Positions 1 to 8,790 of a stretch of 64,000 nucleotides of DNA are shown one piece after another. Where the stretch lies: NCBI RefSeq assembly GCF_014873145.1, contig NZ_JADBEK010000001.1, forward strand, positions 4,216,001-4,280,000. The letters run 5' to 3'. This DNA is from Nonomuraea angiospora. Its GTDB lineage: Bacteria > Actinomycetota > Actinomycetes > Streptosporangiales > Streptosporangiaceae. A program made the translations under genes and the position numbers. Below the pieces are notes generated by a model that saw only the letters and a program-made list of their open reading frames with translations, did no database searches and had not been told where the DNA came from. The number at the start of each line of letters is the position of its first letter. Within the stretch, counting starts at the first letter, position 1.

Positions 1-1638
1 CCGGTTCTTGGCCTTGGCGGTGAAGCCGGTCGGCGAGCCGGGCGCCACGCAGGGCTTGGCCCCGGCGCTGGGCTGCGACTCGACCTCGCCGCCCGCCCAG
101 TGCGCGACCACCACGAACGTGTACTCGTTCGCGCAGTCCCCGCCCGTGAACTCGAACTGGAACGGCCCGTTCGCGTCCATCGACTGCGGCACGGACCGGC
201 CGGCGCCGGACGAGGTCTTCAGGGTGTACCGCCCGACCTTGCCGCCGGTGGACGGGCTGAAGGTCACCGTCACCTTTCCTGGTCCGGACCTGGCGCTGAC
301 TGCGCCGGGCGCGGACGGCGCGCTGGGCGACGGGGTCGGCGTGGGCGACCTGGTGGGCTCGCGGCTCGGGGTCGGCGTGGGCTCGGCCTCGCGGGTCGGC
401 TCGGCCTCACGGGTCTGCGTGGGGCGCGGCTCCGTCCTCGTGGGCACGGGGTCGGGCCGGGCGTCCGTCTTGGACGGGTCCGGGCGCGGCGTCTGCTTGG
501 GCTTGGGCGTGCTGGTCGGCCCCGGTACGTCGGAGTCGTCCTTGTCGACGTCGTGCTTGCGGCCCTCGGGGTCGATGACGACCGCTTTGTCGCCGTTCTC
601 ATCATTGGCCCAGAGCAGTCCGTCCTTGACGAACACGTCCACCGGGCCGGGCTCCTGGGCCACCTGGAGCGTGGTGGGCCGGCCGCCGGCCGCGCTGTCC
701 CAGACGATGAGGGAGCCCTTGCCCTGGTCGGGCACGTACACCTTGGTGCCGAGCACCTGCGGCACCCCGAGCTTGGCGGGGTCCTGCGACTCGAACTTGG
801 TGCTCAGCACCGAGTTGGACGAGGTGTCGATCACGACGAGCAGCCCCGAGTCGCCGGGCGTCAGGATCGGGACCAGCGGGCCTTCGGTCGTGGCCGGGGT
901 GAGCGCGCCGCCCTTGGCGGCCTGGGCCACGCCCTTGGGCAGGGTGATCTCGCCGACGCCGCCGTCCGCGCCGATGACCGTGGCGGTGGCGGCCCGGCTG
1001 TTGACCACGACGGGCAGGCCGCCGGCGATCGTGACCGCCAGCTCCTCGCCCGGCTCGCCGACCTTGAGCGGGCTCGCCGCTGCGCCGCCGGACACGGGTA
1101 CGACCTGGCCCTTCGCGGTCACGGGGACCCACAGCCGGCCGCCGCCGTCGATGCGGGCCGCGCCGAGCGGGCCCGGGAGGGTGATCGGCGCGCCGACGGA
1201 GTTGAGCGTGGCCGGGTCGATCCGCTGGACCTTGCCGGACGCCGGGTCCACCGCGTACCCGGTGTCGCCGGACACCGCGAGCTGCAGGCCGGCCGCGCCG
1301 AGGTCGCGGGTCTGGGAGACCGTGAGCTGGCTGGGGTCCACGCGGCTGACGTAGCCGGTGGCGTCGTCGACGAGCAGCACGTTGCCGCCGTCCTGCACGA
1401 CACGCAGCTGCCGGCCGGCCTTGTCGCCGAGGTAGCCGTCGACCTCGCCGGACAGGCCGTTGACGTGCACGATCTTGCCCTTGGCCCGGGTCCAGAGCCA
1501 GGCGCCGACATCGGCCAGCTTCGGGTTGGCGCTGGACACGCCCACGCCGAACCACGCCGCCGCGGCCACCAGGACCACGGCCGCCACACCGGCGATCACT
1601 GCGGTGTTTCGATCACCTCGGAGCATGCGCAACTGCAC
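1..1638 (-). CDS. Fn3-domain, membrane-anchored beta-propeller-like protein (3' end missing)
   Basis: The reading frame enters at position 1 without a stop, so 546 codons are visible and the C-terminus lies outside the window. I chose GTG at 1638 because GGGGTGAG lies 6-7 bases upstream; ATG at 1626 is the alternative. An N-terminal hydrophobic segment (about residues 14-32) is followed by repeated 'VDPAS.KVQRIDP' and 'VWVP' type strands resembling an NHL/YVTN propeller. A Pro/Thr/Arg/Glu-rich linker follows (about residues 390-450), then a fibronectin type III domain (about 450-530) containing GPGKVTVTF and YTFVVVAH. It is probably anchored outside the membrane. In actinobacteria such Fn3 proteins often precede MoxR/DUF58/transglutaminase genes, but here the downstream genes are not visible. 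The exact role is unknown. Confidence 0.8.
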   Translation of the reverse strand, partial: MQLRMLRGDRNTAVIAGVAAVVLVAAAAWFGVGVSSANPKLADVGAWLWTRAKGKIVHVNGLSGEVDGYLGDKAGRQLRVVQDGGNVLLVDDATGYVSRVDPSQLTVSQTRDLGAAGLQLAVSGDTGYAVDPASGKVQRIDPATLNSVGAPITLPGPLGAARIDGGGRLWVPVTAKGQVVPVSGGAAASPLKVGEPGEELAVTIAGGLPVVVNSRAATATVIGADGGVGEITLPKGVAQAAKGGALTPATTEGPLVPILTPGDSGLLVVIDTSSNSVLSTKFESQDPAKLGVPQVLGTKVYVPDQGKGSLIVWDSAAGGRPTTLQVAQEPGPVDVFVKDGLLWANDENGDKAVVIDPEGRKHDVDKDDSDVPGPTSTPKPKQTPRPDPSKTDARPDPVPTRTEPRPTQTREAEPTREAEPTPTPSREPTRSPTPTPSPSAPSAPGAVSARSGPGKVTVTFSPSTGGKVGRYTLKTSSGAGRSVPQSMDANGPFQFEFTGGDCANEYTFVVVAHWAGGEVESQPSAGAKPCVAPGSPTGFTAKAKNR

Positions 1639-1762
1639 GCGTAACTCACCCCGTATGTACGATTACAGAGCGTTTGCCCCCGTATTATCGGGCATCACAC
1701 TAGCGGTCACGGGCCGCTTGTGCGTATGTACCGGCTGGTAGCGCTCATGAGGTGGTTGTGGT

Positions 1763-2998
1763 GTGCCGAGACTGTCGGCGCGAAGCCGTACCTTAGTCCC
1801 CGTGTCCGAACAGCCCCTGACCCTCGACGCCGTCCTCACCGACGAGGCGGTCCTGTCGACCTACCGCCGGATGTTCGCCGCGCTCGCGCGCGACAGCGGC
1901 GCGGTCGTCGACGACCCTGCCCTGGTCGACATCGCCGAGACGCTGTTCTCGGCGTTCGCGGAGGCGGGCGAGGAGTGGCTGACGCACGAGCAGATGCGCT
2001 TCGTGTGCCGGGCCTATCCGGGCGACCAGTTCGACAACCGGCTGCGGGTGCTCAAGGGGCTCGGGGCCATCCGCGAGGTGTTCCCCAAGCCCAACCAGCT
2101 GCGCTACCGGGCCTCGTTCACGAGCGTGGTCGGGCTGATGTTCATCCGGCGGATGATGTCCGACGGCGGGCAGTCGGAGATGCACCGGCTGCTGGCGCTC
2201 GAAGACCTCAACGTCGCCGACCCCCACACGACGATGGAGGAGGCCAGGCAGAGCGCGGTCAACCTGTCGCGGGCGTTCCGGCTGTGGGCGCTGGAGCTGA
2301 TCACGCTCACCACCGGCACCATCGAGGAGCTGCGCGAGCAGGCGCCCAAGCTGTGGGGCACCGAGGAGATCGCCCGGCGCGCCCAGGGGCTGCACGGCAC
2401 CATCCTGACCCGCTGGCCGGAGCTCGACCGGGTCTGCACCGACCTGCGGGCGGCCATCTACGCTTACAGCGACGCCTCCCGCCGCGCCGCCGGGCGCCTG
2501 GCCGACTCGGCGGGCACCACCCGCAACCTGACGTTGCTGCCCACCGAGACGTGGCGCACGTTCTCGCAGACCGCGTCGCGGGAGCAGCTGGCGGCGGTGC
2601 TCGACGGGTTCGTGTTCGACGTGCCCGCGCCGTGGCACGATCCGGCCGCCATCGCCCGCGCCGTGGACGAGGCCCCGCGCCCCGCTCCCGCCCAGCCCAC
2701 TCCCCCGCGCTCCAACCTCCCCGACCCCGGCCCCGGCGACTCGCTCGACACCTCGCTCAGCACCGCCATGGAGCGGCTGCGGGAGGTGGCGGAGTCGCTG
2801 CTGGGCGACGCCCCGCGGGTGGCGCTGGCCGACGTGCTGGGCTCCGACTGGCCGTCGGCGCGCCGCGTGCTCGCCGACCTGACGACCGTGGACCTGCGGC
2901 CTGAGCTGCCTTACCGGCTGACGTGGTCCGACGGCCTCTCGATCGACCCGGACCGCGAGCCGGCCTGGCTCTCCCAGGGCTACTTGGAGCGCACCTGA
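1763..2998 (+). CDS. Kleisin-like (MukF/MksF/JetA-type) subunit of an SMC-like operon
   Basis: 411 residues, not recognised directly. I infer the role from position as first gene of a set whose third gene is an SMC-type ATPase, and from composition: an alpha-helical N-terminal half with winged-helix-like segments (about residues 20-110, containing QMRFVCRAYPGDQFDNRL), long helices through the middle and a Pro-rich linker (about 310-335) before a small C-terminal domain. MukF, MksF and JetA of condensin/Wadjet complexes share this plan. GTG at 1763 has GAGGTGG 7 bases upstream; GTG at 1802, starting VSEQPL, is a leaderless alternative. The stop overlaps the next start as TGATG, so translation is probably coupled. 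It could be another kleisin class; DNA-bridging function is inference. Confidence 0.6.
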   Translation: MPRLSARSRTLVPVSEQPLTLDAVLTDEAVLSTYRRMFAALARDSGAVVDDPALVDIAETLFSAFAEAGEEWLTHEQMRFVCRAYPGDQFDNRLRVLKGLGAIREVFPKPNQLRYRASFTSVVGLMFIRRMMSDGGQSEMHRLLALEDLNVADPHTTMEEARQSAVNLSRAFRLWALELITLTTGTIEELREQAPKLWGTEEIARRAQGLHGTILTRWPELDRVCTDLRAAIYAYSDASRRAAGRLADSAGTTRNLTLLPTETWRTFSQTASREQLAAVLDGFVFDVPAPWHDPAAIARAVDEAPRPAPAQPTPPRSNLPDPGPGDSLDTSLSTAMERLREVAESLLGDAPRVALADVLGSDWPSARRVLADLTTVDLRPELPYRLTWSDGLSIDPDREPAWLSQGYLERT

Positions 2999-5052
2999 TG
3001 CCCACCCCGAACCACCCGTCCCCCACCCACCCGGACGCCGACCGCCCGGACGCTGGCCCCCCGGACGTTGGCCGCATGGGTGTTGAGCAGGACGGCGCCC
3101 GTGCGGGGGCTCGTTCCAGGAGCGGCGTGAAGGCACGGGCTCGGGCGGGTGCCCTCGACGGGCCCGCCGCGCACGTGCGGGTGCGGTCGGGCGGGCCGCT
3201 GTGGCTGGCGGCCGGGGAGCCCGCGCCGCCGGGCATGGTGCGGCTGACGCGGCCCGACTCCACCGGGCAGGCTCTGCCGGTGTGGCCCGACGGGGTGACG
3301 CCGTCGCTGCTGGAGGAGTACCAGGTGGCGCCCGTTCCGGTGGAGCGGTCCGGCGAGACCAGGCGGGTGCTGGCGGCGGTGCTCAAGTGCTGCTGGACCG
3401 ACCTGTCCGTGGACCCGTGGCCGGGCGAGCCTGCGCCCGTGGAGCTGGTGCTCGACACGTACCGGGCGCTGATCGGCCGCACCGACGACCTGATGCGCAA
3501 CTGGGCGATCGGTGCGATGCGGCGCCTGCACGACTCGGCGTGGATCGTCGTGGACGACGGCGTGGTCACCCTCGGCCCGCGCTGCGCGCTGTGGCCGGTC
3601 GAGTCGCACGCGCAGTTGCAGGAGCTGGTCCGCCGCCTGCCCGAGCCCGAACGCCCCGAGCTCACCGTGGTCGGCGACGCCGACATCGTGGCCGCCGCCC
3701 ACCCGGCCGCCCCCGCCCCTGATCCGGAGGCGGCGGGGCTCGGGGGGCGGGTCGAGGGCGGGTCCGCGGAGTTCGACGATCTGCTGGGAGCTTATGACGA
3801 GCGGCGGCGGGCGGAGCTGGTGGCGGCGTTCATGGTGGTGGAGCACGCCGCCGAGCCGGTGCAGGAGGTCCGCTTCGCCGCCCTGCGCGACCCGGCGCTG
3901 CGCCACACGGTTAGCGAGATGCTGGCCAGGCGCGGTCGTACGCTGATCCAGCACCGCGACCGCTGGACCTCCGGCTACGACGACACCCAGGCCGCCGCCC
4001 TCGCGAAATCCGCGTCCGAGACCGCATCGGAGGCCGCGCACAAGGGCACTCACGAGATCCCGCGCAAAGCCACGCATGAGGCCCCGCACGACGACCGACA
4101 CGAGTCTTCACGCAAGATCACACACGACGCTCCGCAAGAGTCTTCGCACAAGACCACACACGATGCTTCGCACGACGACCCGCACGACTCTTCACGCAAG
4201 ACCTCGTCCGAGGCCCCGCGCAAGGCCGCAGACGACGGCGGGCGCGGCGCCACGCACGGGCTCCCGGGCGAAGCCGCGAACGGGGCTTCCGCCGGTGCCG
4301 GGCCGACTCCGGCAGAGAGCCTCCCAGCCACGGGTGCAGCTCTCGGCGGAGCGGCGGGCGCAGCCGTCGCAGGGAAGGCGAGCGCAGGCATCACAGGAGA
4401 GGTGCGCCCGGCCGTCGGCGGCGACGTGCGCGCGGCCGTCGCCAGGGAAGCGCGCACGGCGGTCGGAGGAGAGGCCCGCGCAGCCGTCGGCGGAGAGGCG
4501 AGCACGGCCGACGGCGCAGAGGCGCGCGCGGCCGACGGCGGCGAGGCGGGCACGGCCGTCCGCCGGGAGTCGCGCGAGGGCATCGGCGGGGAGGCGGGCG
4601 AGGCCGTTGAGCGGGCGAACGGTGACGAGCCGGTGGCCGCGCGGGCGGTGGCTCCTGGCGTTCGGCCCGTTGTCCCGGCGGGCGCGCGGCTGGGGGTGAG
4701 CGAGCGGGCGGTGCTGACGCTCGTCCTGGTGCACTCGGTCGCGATCCCGAGGGCCGAGGGGCTGTTGCCCGAGGACTCGTGGTTGTCGCCGCACCCCACC
4801 CCGGTGGACGAGCTGCGCCGCCACACCCAGCTGCCGATCGGCGAGCTGGAGGCGGCGTTGCGGACCTTGCGGCACGCGGGACTGCTAGGGCAGGTCAAGG
4901 CCGGTGAGGAGGCGGGCGGTTACGTGCCGGGGCCGCAGTTCCACCGGCTCACTCCGGCGGCCCGGCGGCGGTTGCAGGAGGAGCTGATCCTGGCGGCCGG
5001 GCCCAACACGCCGCTGGCGGCCGCCGTACGATCCCGAAGATCGACGAAGTGA
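2998..5052 (+). CDS. MukE/JetB-like winged-helix subunit with large repeat inserts
   Basis: 684 residues from the ATG that overlaps the upstream stop. Two plausible folded parts are seen: residues about 60-230, a helical/winged-helix-looking region (VRVRSGGPLWLAAG to RCALWPVESHAQ) continuing to about 330, and a C-terminal winged helix (about 570-670, GELEAALRTLRHAGLLGQ). Between them lie about 220 low-complexity residues: first a His/Asp/Ser/Lys-rich stretch, then nine tandem octapeptides. MukE, MksE and JetB proteins are usually 200-400 residues, so the inserts explain the extra length. The first about 50 residues are Pro/Asp/Arg-rich and may be disordered, so an internal GTG start near the VRVRSGG segment cannot be excluded. 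The role as accessory subunit is inferred from operon position. Confidence 0.55.
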   Translation: MPTPNHPSPTHPDADRPDAGPPDVGRMGVEQDGARAGARSRSGVKARARAGALDGPAAHVRVRSGGPLWLAAGEPAPPGMVRLTRPDSTGQALPVWPDGVTPSLLEEYQVAPVPVERSGETRRVLAAVLKCCWTDLSVDPWPGEPAPVELVLDTYRALIGRTDDLMRNWAIGAMRRLHDSAWIVVDDGVVTLGPRCALWPVESHAQLQELVRRLPEPERPELTVVGDADIVAAAHPAAPAPDPEAAGLGGRVEGGSAEFDDLLGAYDERRRAELVAAFMVVEHAAEPVQEVRFAALRDPALRHTVSEMLARRGRTLIQHRDRWTSGYDDTQAAALAKSASETASEAAHKGTHEIPRKATHEAPHDDRHESSRKITHDAPQESSHKTTHDASHDDPHDSSRKTSSEAPRKAADDGGRGATHGLPGEAANGASAGAGPTPAESLPATGAALGGAAGAAVAGKASAGITGEVRPAVGGDVRAAVAREARTAVGGEARAAVGGEASTADGAEARAADGGEAGTAVRRESREGIGGEAGEAVERANGDEPVAARAVAPGVRPVVPAGARLGVSERAVLTLVLVHSVAIPRAEGLLPEDSWLSPHPTPVDELRRHTQLPIGELEAALRTLRHAGLLGQVKAGEEAGGYVPGPQFHRLTPAARRRLQEELILAAGPNTPLAAAVRSRRSTK
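4050..4215 (+). repeat. Degenerate tandem repeats, His/Asp/Ser-rich insert
   Basis: The coding strand repeats a block of roughly 50 bases giving peptides of the kind HDDRHESSRKITHDAP, QESSHKTTHDAS and HDDPHDSSRKTSSEAP. Copies are imperfect but in frame. Base use is less GC-rich than in flanking sequence. It lies inside the MukE/JetB-like gene. Confidence 0.75.
4398..4615 (+). repeat. Nine tandem 24-bp repeats encoding octapeptides
   Basis: Nine successive units with pattern E-A-R-x-A-V-G-G (for example EARTAVGG, EARAAVGG, EASTADGA, EARAADGG, EAGTAVRR), each 24 bp, are in frame in the MukE/JetB-like gene. The regular period suggests replication slippage; the encoded segment is probably a flexible or helical linker. 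Confidence 0.8.
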
Positions 5053-5109
5053 CCGCGACGGCACACAGATTCAGCGTCATGACTGATGGAAGGACTACGG
5101 GGGTAACAG

Positions 5110-8100
5110 GTGTCGCAGGTGGAGAACGTCGTCGGAGACCGGGTGCTGATCGCCGTGCAGGCGGTCAACATTTCGCGGCTCTCGACCCATCCGGTGCCCA
5201 CCGTCCCCAGCACGCTCATCGTCGTGGCGGGCGCCGGGCCCAAGGACTCCAACGGCGCGGGCAAGTCGTCGTTCATCGCCTCGATCACGGCGTTGCTCGG
5301 TGACGAGCAGTGGCGCTTCGCCTCGGGCGCCAAGGCGGTGTCGGAGCTGCTCTTCAACGCCGAGCTGGCCAGCGGCGCCGGAGGGCGCCAGTGGGCGAGC
5401 GCCGACCACGGCTACATCGTGGGCGTCTTCGGCCCGCCCGGCATGGACGGCTTCGCCCCGTACGACGCGGCGGAGGCGGGCGCTCTTCCGCCCGGTGGGG
5501 CGGACGGCGCCGCATCGGACCGCGCCCGAGCCGCCAGCACCGCAGCCCACGGCGGCGCGTCGCCGACCAGTGAGACGCCCGCCGGCGTGACGGGCAACGG
5601 AGCGGCGGGCACCGGTGAGGCGGGCGCCGGACGCTCTGGGGGCGGCGAGTTCGTGCTCGAGAGTCAGGTGGCCGGGGCCGAGCTGAGTGGTGAGCTGTTC
5701 GAGGTGCCCGACACCTCGGGCGGAGCGCTCACCGTGTGGCTCAAGGTCAACCAGGAGGCTCCGCACCTGGAGATCCGGTGGCGGGAAGGGGTGCATCTGG
5801 CGGCCTCCCCGTCCGAGGCCGAGCGGGTGGCGCGGGCCGACGAGATCTGGGCGACGCTGCCGAAGTCGGCCGGGCGGCGCGACGTGGTGGCGCGCGACCT
5901 CACCAAGGTGCTCTACGGCGACCGGGTCAGGTGCGTGTCGTTCCTGTCCACCTCCGTACGCAGCAAGGTGGCCACGAACCTGCTCTCCCAGCCGCTCAAC
6001 GAGATCTCGCCCGAACGCGTCTTCGAGGCCATCGCGGCCCTCACCGGCCTCGACGCCGAGCTGGAGCAGGAGCGGGAGGCCCGCCGCGACGAGCACGCCA
6101 AGCGGGTGCGCGCCGCGCAGGCGGCCGAACGGCTGGCGGAGTTCGAGACGGAGTCGAAGGCGCTGCTGACCACGTTCGACCGGCGTGACCAGGCGCGGAT
6201 CCGGTTGGCGGACGCGCTGCGGTGCTGGCGCGGCAGGCAGGCGCGCAAGCTGGCCGACGCGGCGGGCAAGGACGAGGCGCTGGCCGCCGACCTCGAACGG
6301 CACCGCGCGGCCGGAGAGGCGGCGGCCGAGGCGATCGCCATGGTCAAGGCGGAGATCGGCACGCTGCGGGAGGACACCCTCGACAGGCAGGTCTCGCAGG
6401 CCCGCAAGGAGCTGGCGGCGCTGCAGGCGCGGGCGGCCAAGCTGGACGCCGACCGTGCGGTGGCCGAGAACTCCGCCGACGAGCTGCGCGGTCTGATCCC
6501 GGCGCTGGAGGAGACGCGCAGGTTCGCGGACGGGCGTGACGTGCCCACGGCCGAGCGGGAGCTGCAAGAGGTCCGGCTGCGGCTGAACGAGGCGCTCAAG
6601 GCGCTGGGGGTGGCCGACCAGGAAGTGTCCTCGGCGCAGGCGGCGCTGGACGACGCCGAGGGCGGCCCGGCGGCGGCCCAGCTCAACGCGCTGGCGGCGG
6701 CGGGCATCGGCGCGACCGGCCTACTGGACGCCCTCGACGTGGCCGAGCAGGCCCGCGACGCCGCCCACACGCCCCCGGCACAGTCCGCCGGCGGAGGCCG
6801 GGCACTACGCGGGGCGAGCGAGGCTGTTCCTGAGGCGGGTGGGGCTGTTTCCGGGGCGGGTGGGGCTGTTTCCGGAGCGGGTGAGGTCGAGGCGCTCGGC
6901 GCCGCGCTCAAAGCACGCTACGGGAAGGCTGCCGGCGGCGTTGCGGGTGAAGTGGCCGGGCTGGCGTTGGGGGATTTGCGGGGGTGGCCGAACGAGCATG
7001 CGGTGATCGTGGATGCCGCGCAGCTCGACGACGCCGCTGCCGCTCTGGCCGAGTTGCCCGGGTCCGTGCTGGTCAGCTCGGCCGGGGTGAGCGTCGTGGG
7101 GGCGTTCGACGGGGTGGCGACCGGGCGGGAGGCCCGGATCAAGGCCGCCGAGCTGCGGCTCAACCGGGCCAAGGACGTCCAGGAGACGGCGGCGCAGGCC
7201 GTACGCGACGGAGAAGAGGACGTCGCGGAGGCGCAGCGGCGGCTGGAAGGGGCCAGGGCCGGGGTGCGCCTGGCCGAGCTGGAGGCGAAGCTGGGCGAGC
7301 GGCGGGCCAGGCTGACCGAGCTGAACGCGGCGATCGGGGAGCTGGCGCCGAAGGTGGCCGAGGCCGAGCGGCAGGCCGGTGCGCTGGACTTCCGGGCCAG
7401 GACCAGGGACATGGAGATCGAACGCCTGGAAGGGCGGCGGCACCGGCACGAGACCGAGCGAACGCAGGCACGCGACCAGGAGGCCAAGGTCGGCGCCGAA
7501 CGCGAGGCGCTCAAGCTCGACGCGCTGGCCGCCGACTGGGGCGGCACGGTCGAGACGGCCCGCGAATGGCTGAACGCCCTGCCAGAGGAGGAGCGGCCGC
7601 GTGCGGCCGAGGAGTGGTGGCGGGTCGCCGAACGCCACTTCGACCAGGCCTTGCGCGACACGTTCCCGGAGGAGGACGCGGAGATTCCCGAGGAGCTGCA
7701 GTTCCTGCTGAGCGAGCGGGGCGGGAGCACGGCGCGGGAGCAGGCGACGTTCGCGGCGGTGTGCGGGGCACTGGCCTCCTACCTGCGGGGCCAGGAGGAG
7801 TACGAACGGCACCAGCGCCGCCAGATCGAGGCGCAGGTCGTCACCCGGCAGCGCGACCTGTCGGCGGCGGCCAGGGGCGCCGAGGAGGCGGCGCAGTCGA
7901 CGGCCGTGCACCGGGCGGCGCTGACGGCGGCGATCAAGGCGCGGCTCACGCGGGTGGCCGAGGAGTTCGAGAAGCTCGACACCTCGTACGGGGGTTACGG
8001 GGCGACGCTGGAGTTCCCGGTGCCGCCCGCTCCGGCCGATCCCGAGCAGCGCTGGCAGTGGCGGGTGACGCCGAAGTGGCGGCGCGGCGAGGGGCAGGGG

Positions 8101-8493
8101 TTCGTGCCGTACAACCGGCGGGCCAACACCGCGCTCATGGACGAGAAGGCCGTCAAGCTGGTGTGCGCGGCGGCCATCGCCTCGTCCGGGGGTGGTCACC
8201 TGTGCCTGGTGCTCGACGAACTGGGCCGCAACCTGGGCAAGGAACACCGCAGGGAGGCGGTCGCGCTCTTCAGGCGGATCGGGGAGACGTACGGGATCAC
8301 GGTGATCGGGGCGCTGCAGGACGACATGGAGCCGTACGCGATCGATGCCTGCGGGCAGTACATCAAGCTGCGGCGGTCGTCGGACGCGATGCCGTACAAC
8401 GAGCCGCCGGTGATCGTCGGGCACGACCAGCACGCCGACCGGGTACGTGCCCTGGCCGCCTACGTCGACAGAACGGCGGCGGCCCTCACCTGA
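5110..8493 (+). CDS. SMC-like coiled-coil ATPase (MukB/MksB/JetC type)
   Basis: 1127 residues. GTG start with a GGGGG run 8 bases upstream, 57 bases after the previous stop. The N-terminal ABC half has a Walker A at about residues 46-54 (DSNGAGKSS). Two long Ala/Glu/Arg-rich coiled coils (about 300-500 and 720-960) flank a hinge-like segment (about 600-720, containing AVIVDAAQLDDAAAALAEL). The C-terminal half carries a Walker B (CLVLDELGRNL, about 1035) and a downstream TVIGALQDD switch. The signature motif is atypical (ALMDEKAVKL instead of LSGGQ). A Gly/Ala-rich insert occupies about residues 120-180. It is shorter than MukB and close in size to JetC. With the two genes upstream it should form a DNA-loop-extruding SMC complex. 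No JetD-type nuclease gene follows. Confidence 0.8.
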   Translation: MSQVENVVGDRVLIAVQAVNISRLSTHPVPTVPSTLIVVAGAGPKDSNGAGKSSFIASITALLGDEQWRFASGAKAVSELLFNAELASGAGGRQWASADHGYIVGVFGPPGMDGFAPYDAAEAGALPPGGADGAASDRARAASTAAHGGASPTSETPAGVTGNGAAGTGEAGAGRSGGGEFVLESQVAGAELSGELFEVPDTSGGALTVWLKVNQEAPHLEIRWREGVHLAASPSEAERVARADEIWATLPKSAGRRDVVARDLTKVLYGDRVRCVSFLSTSVRSKVATNLLSQPLNEISPERVFEAIAALTGLDAELEQEREARRDEHAKRVRAAQAAERLAEFETESKALLTTFDRRDQARIRLADALRCWRGRQARKLADAAGKDEALAADLERHRAAGEAAAEAIAMVKAEIGTLREDTLDRQVSQARKELAALQARAAKLDADRAVAENSADELRGLIPALEETRRFADGRDVPTAERELQEVRLRLNEALKALGVADQEVSSAQAALDDAEGGPAAAQLNALAAAGIGATGLLDALDVAEQARDAAHTPPAQSAGGGRALRGASEAVPEAGGAVSGAGGAVSGAGEVEALGAALKARYGKAAGGVAGEVAGLALGDLRGWPNEHAVIVDAAQLDDAAAALAELPGSVLVSSAGVSVVGAFDGVATGREARIKAAELRLNRAKDVQETAAQAVRDGEEDVAEAQRRLEGARAGVRLAELEAKLGERRARLTELNAAIGELAPKVAEAERQAGALDFRARTRDMEIERLEGRRHRHETERTQARDQEAKVGAEREALKLDALAADWGGTVETAREWLNALPEEERPRAAEEWWRVAERHFDQALRDTFPEEDAEIPEELQFLLSERGGSTAREQATFAAVCGALASYLRGQEEYERHQRRQIEAQVVTRQRDLSAAARGAEEAAQSTAVHRAALTAAIKARLTRVAEEFEKLDTSYGGYGATLEFPVPPAPADPEQRWQWRVTPKWRRGEGQGFVPYNRRANTALMDEKAVKLVCAAAIASSGGGHLCLVLDELGRNLGKEHRREAVALFRRIGETYGITVIGALQDDMEPYAIDACGQYIKLRRSSDAMPYNEPPVIVGHDQHADRVRALAAYVDRTAAALT

Positions 8494-8509
8494 GGGGCTT
8501 CTGGCCCAT

Positions 8510-8790
8510 AGGCGCTCACCTGAATGACGGGTAGCCCGCGGGCCGCTCACCTGACGGGCACGCCTATGGGCACTCACCTGACAGGCAGCCCACGGACCCT
8601 CACCTGGCAGGCAGGCTCGTGGGCGCTCGCTTGACAGGTGAGGGCCCGTGGTCGCTCACCTGACCGGCGGGCCTGTGGGTGCTCACCCGACGAGCAGGCC
8701 CGTGGGCCCTCACCCAACGAGCAGGCCCGTGGGCCCTCACCCAACGAGCGGGCCCGTGGGTGCTCATTTGACGGGCGGGCCTGTGTAGGA
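8510..8790. repeat. About ten 27-bp tandem repeats (minisatellite)
   Basis: Imperfect units of about 27 bases (26-31), each with a CTCACC(T/C)GACxGGC core and a CCxGTGGG tail, run from just after the SMC-like gene into the 3' end of the citrate-synthase fusion, where the last unit encodes its final residues (GPPVK and stop). The two units near 8695-8750 are almost identical. There are no unique spacers, so this is not a CRISPR array. Confidence 0.85.

Noticed and set aside
1..1354. Forward-strand frame over the first 1.3 kb
   Set aside because: The reverse strand encodes a coherent Fn3 protein with signal-anchor and ribosome site; the forward frame is low-complexity Gly/Val/Ser.
8510..8790. 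Repeat array considered as CRISPR
   Set aside because: Units follow each other directly with no unique spacers, and no cas genes are present.
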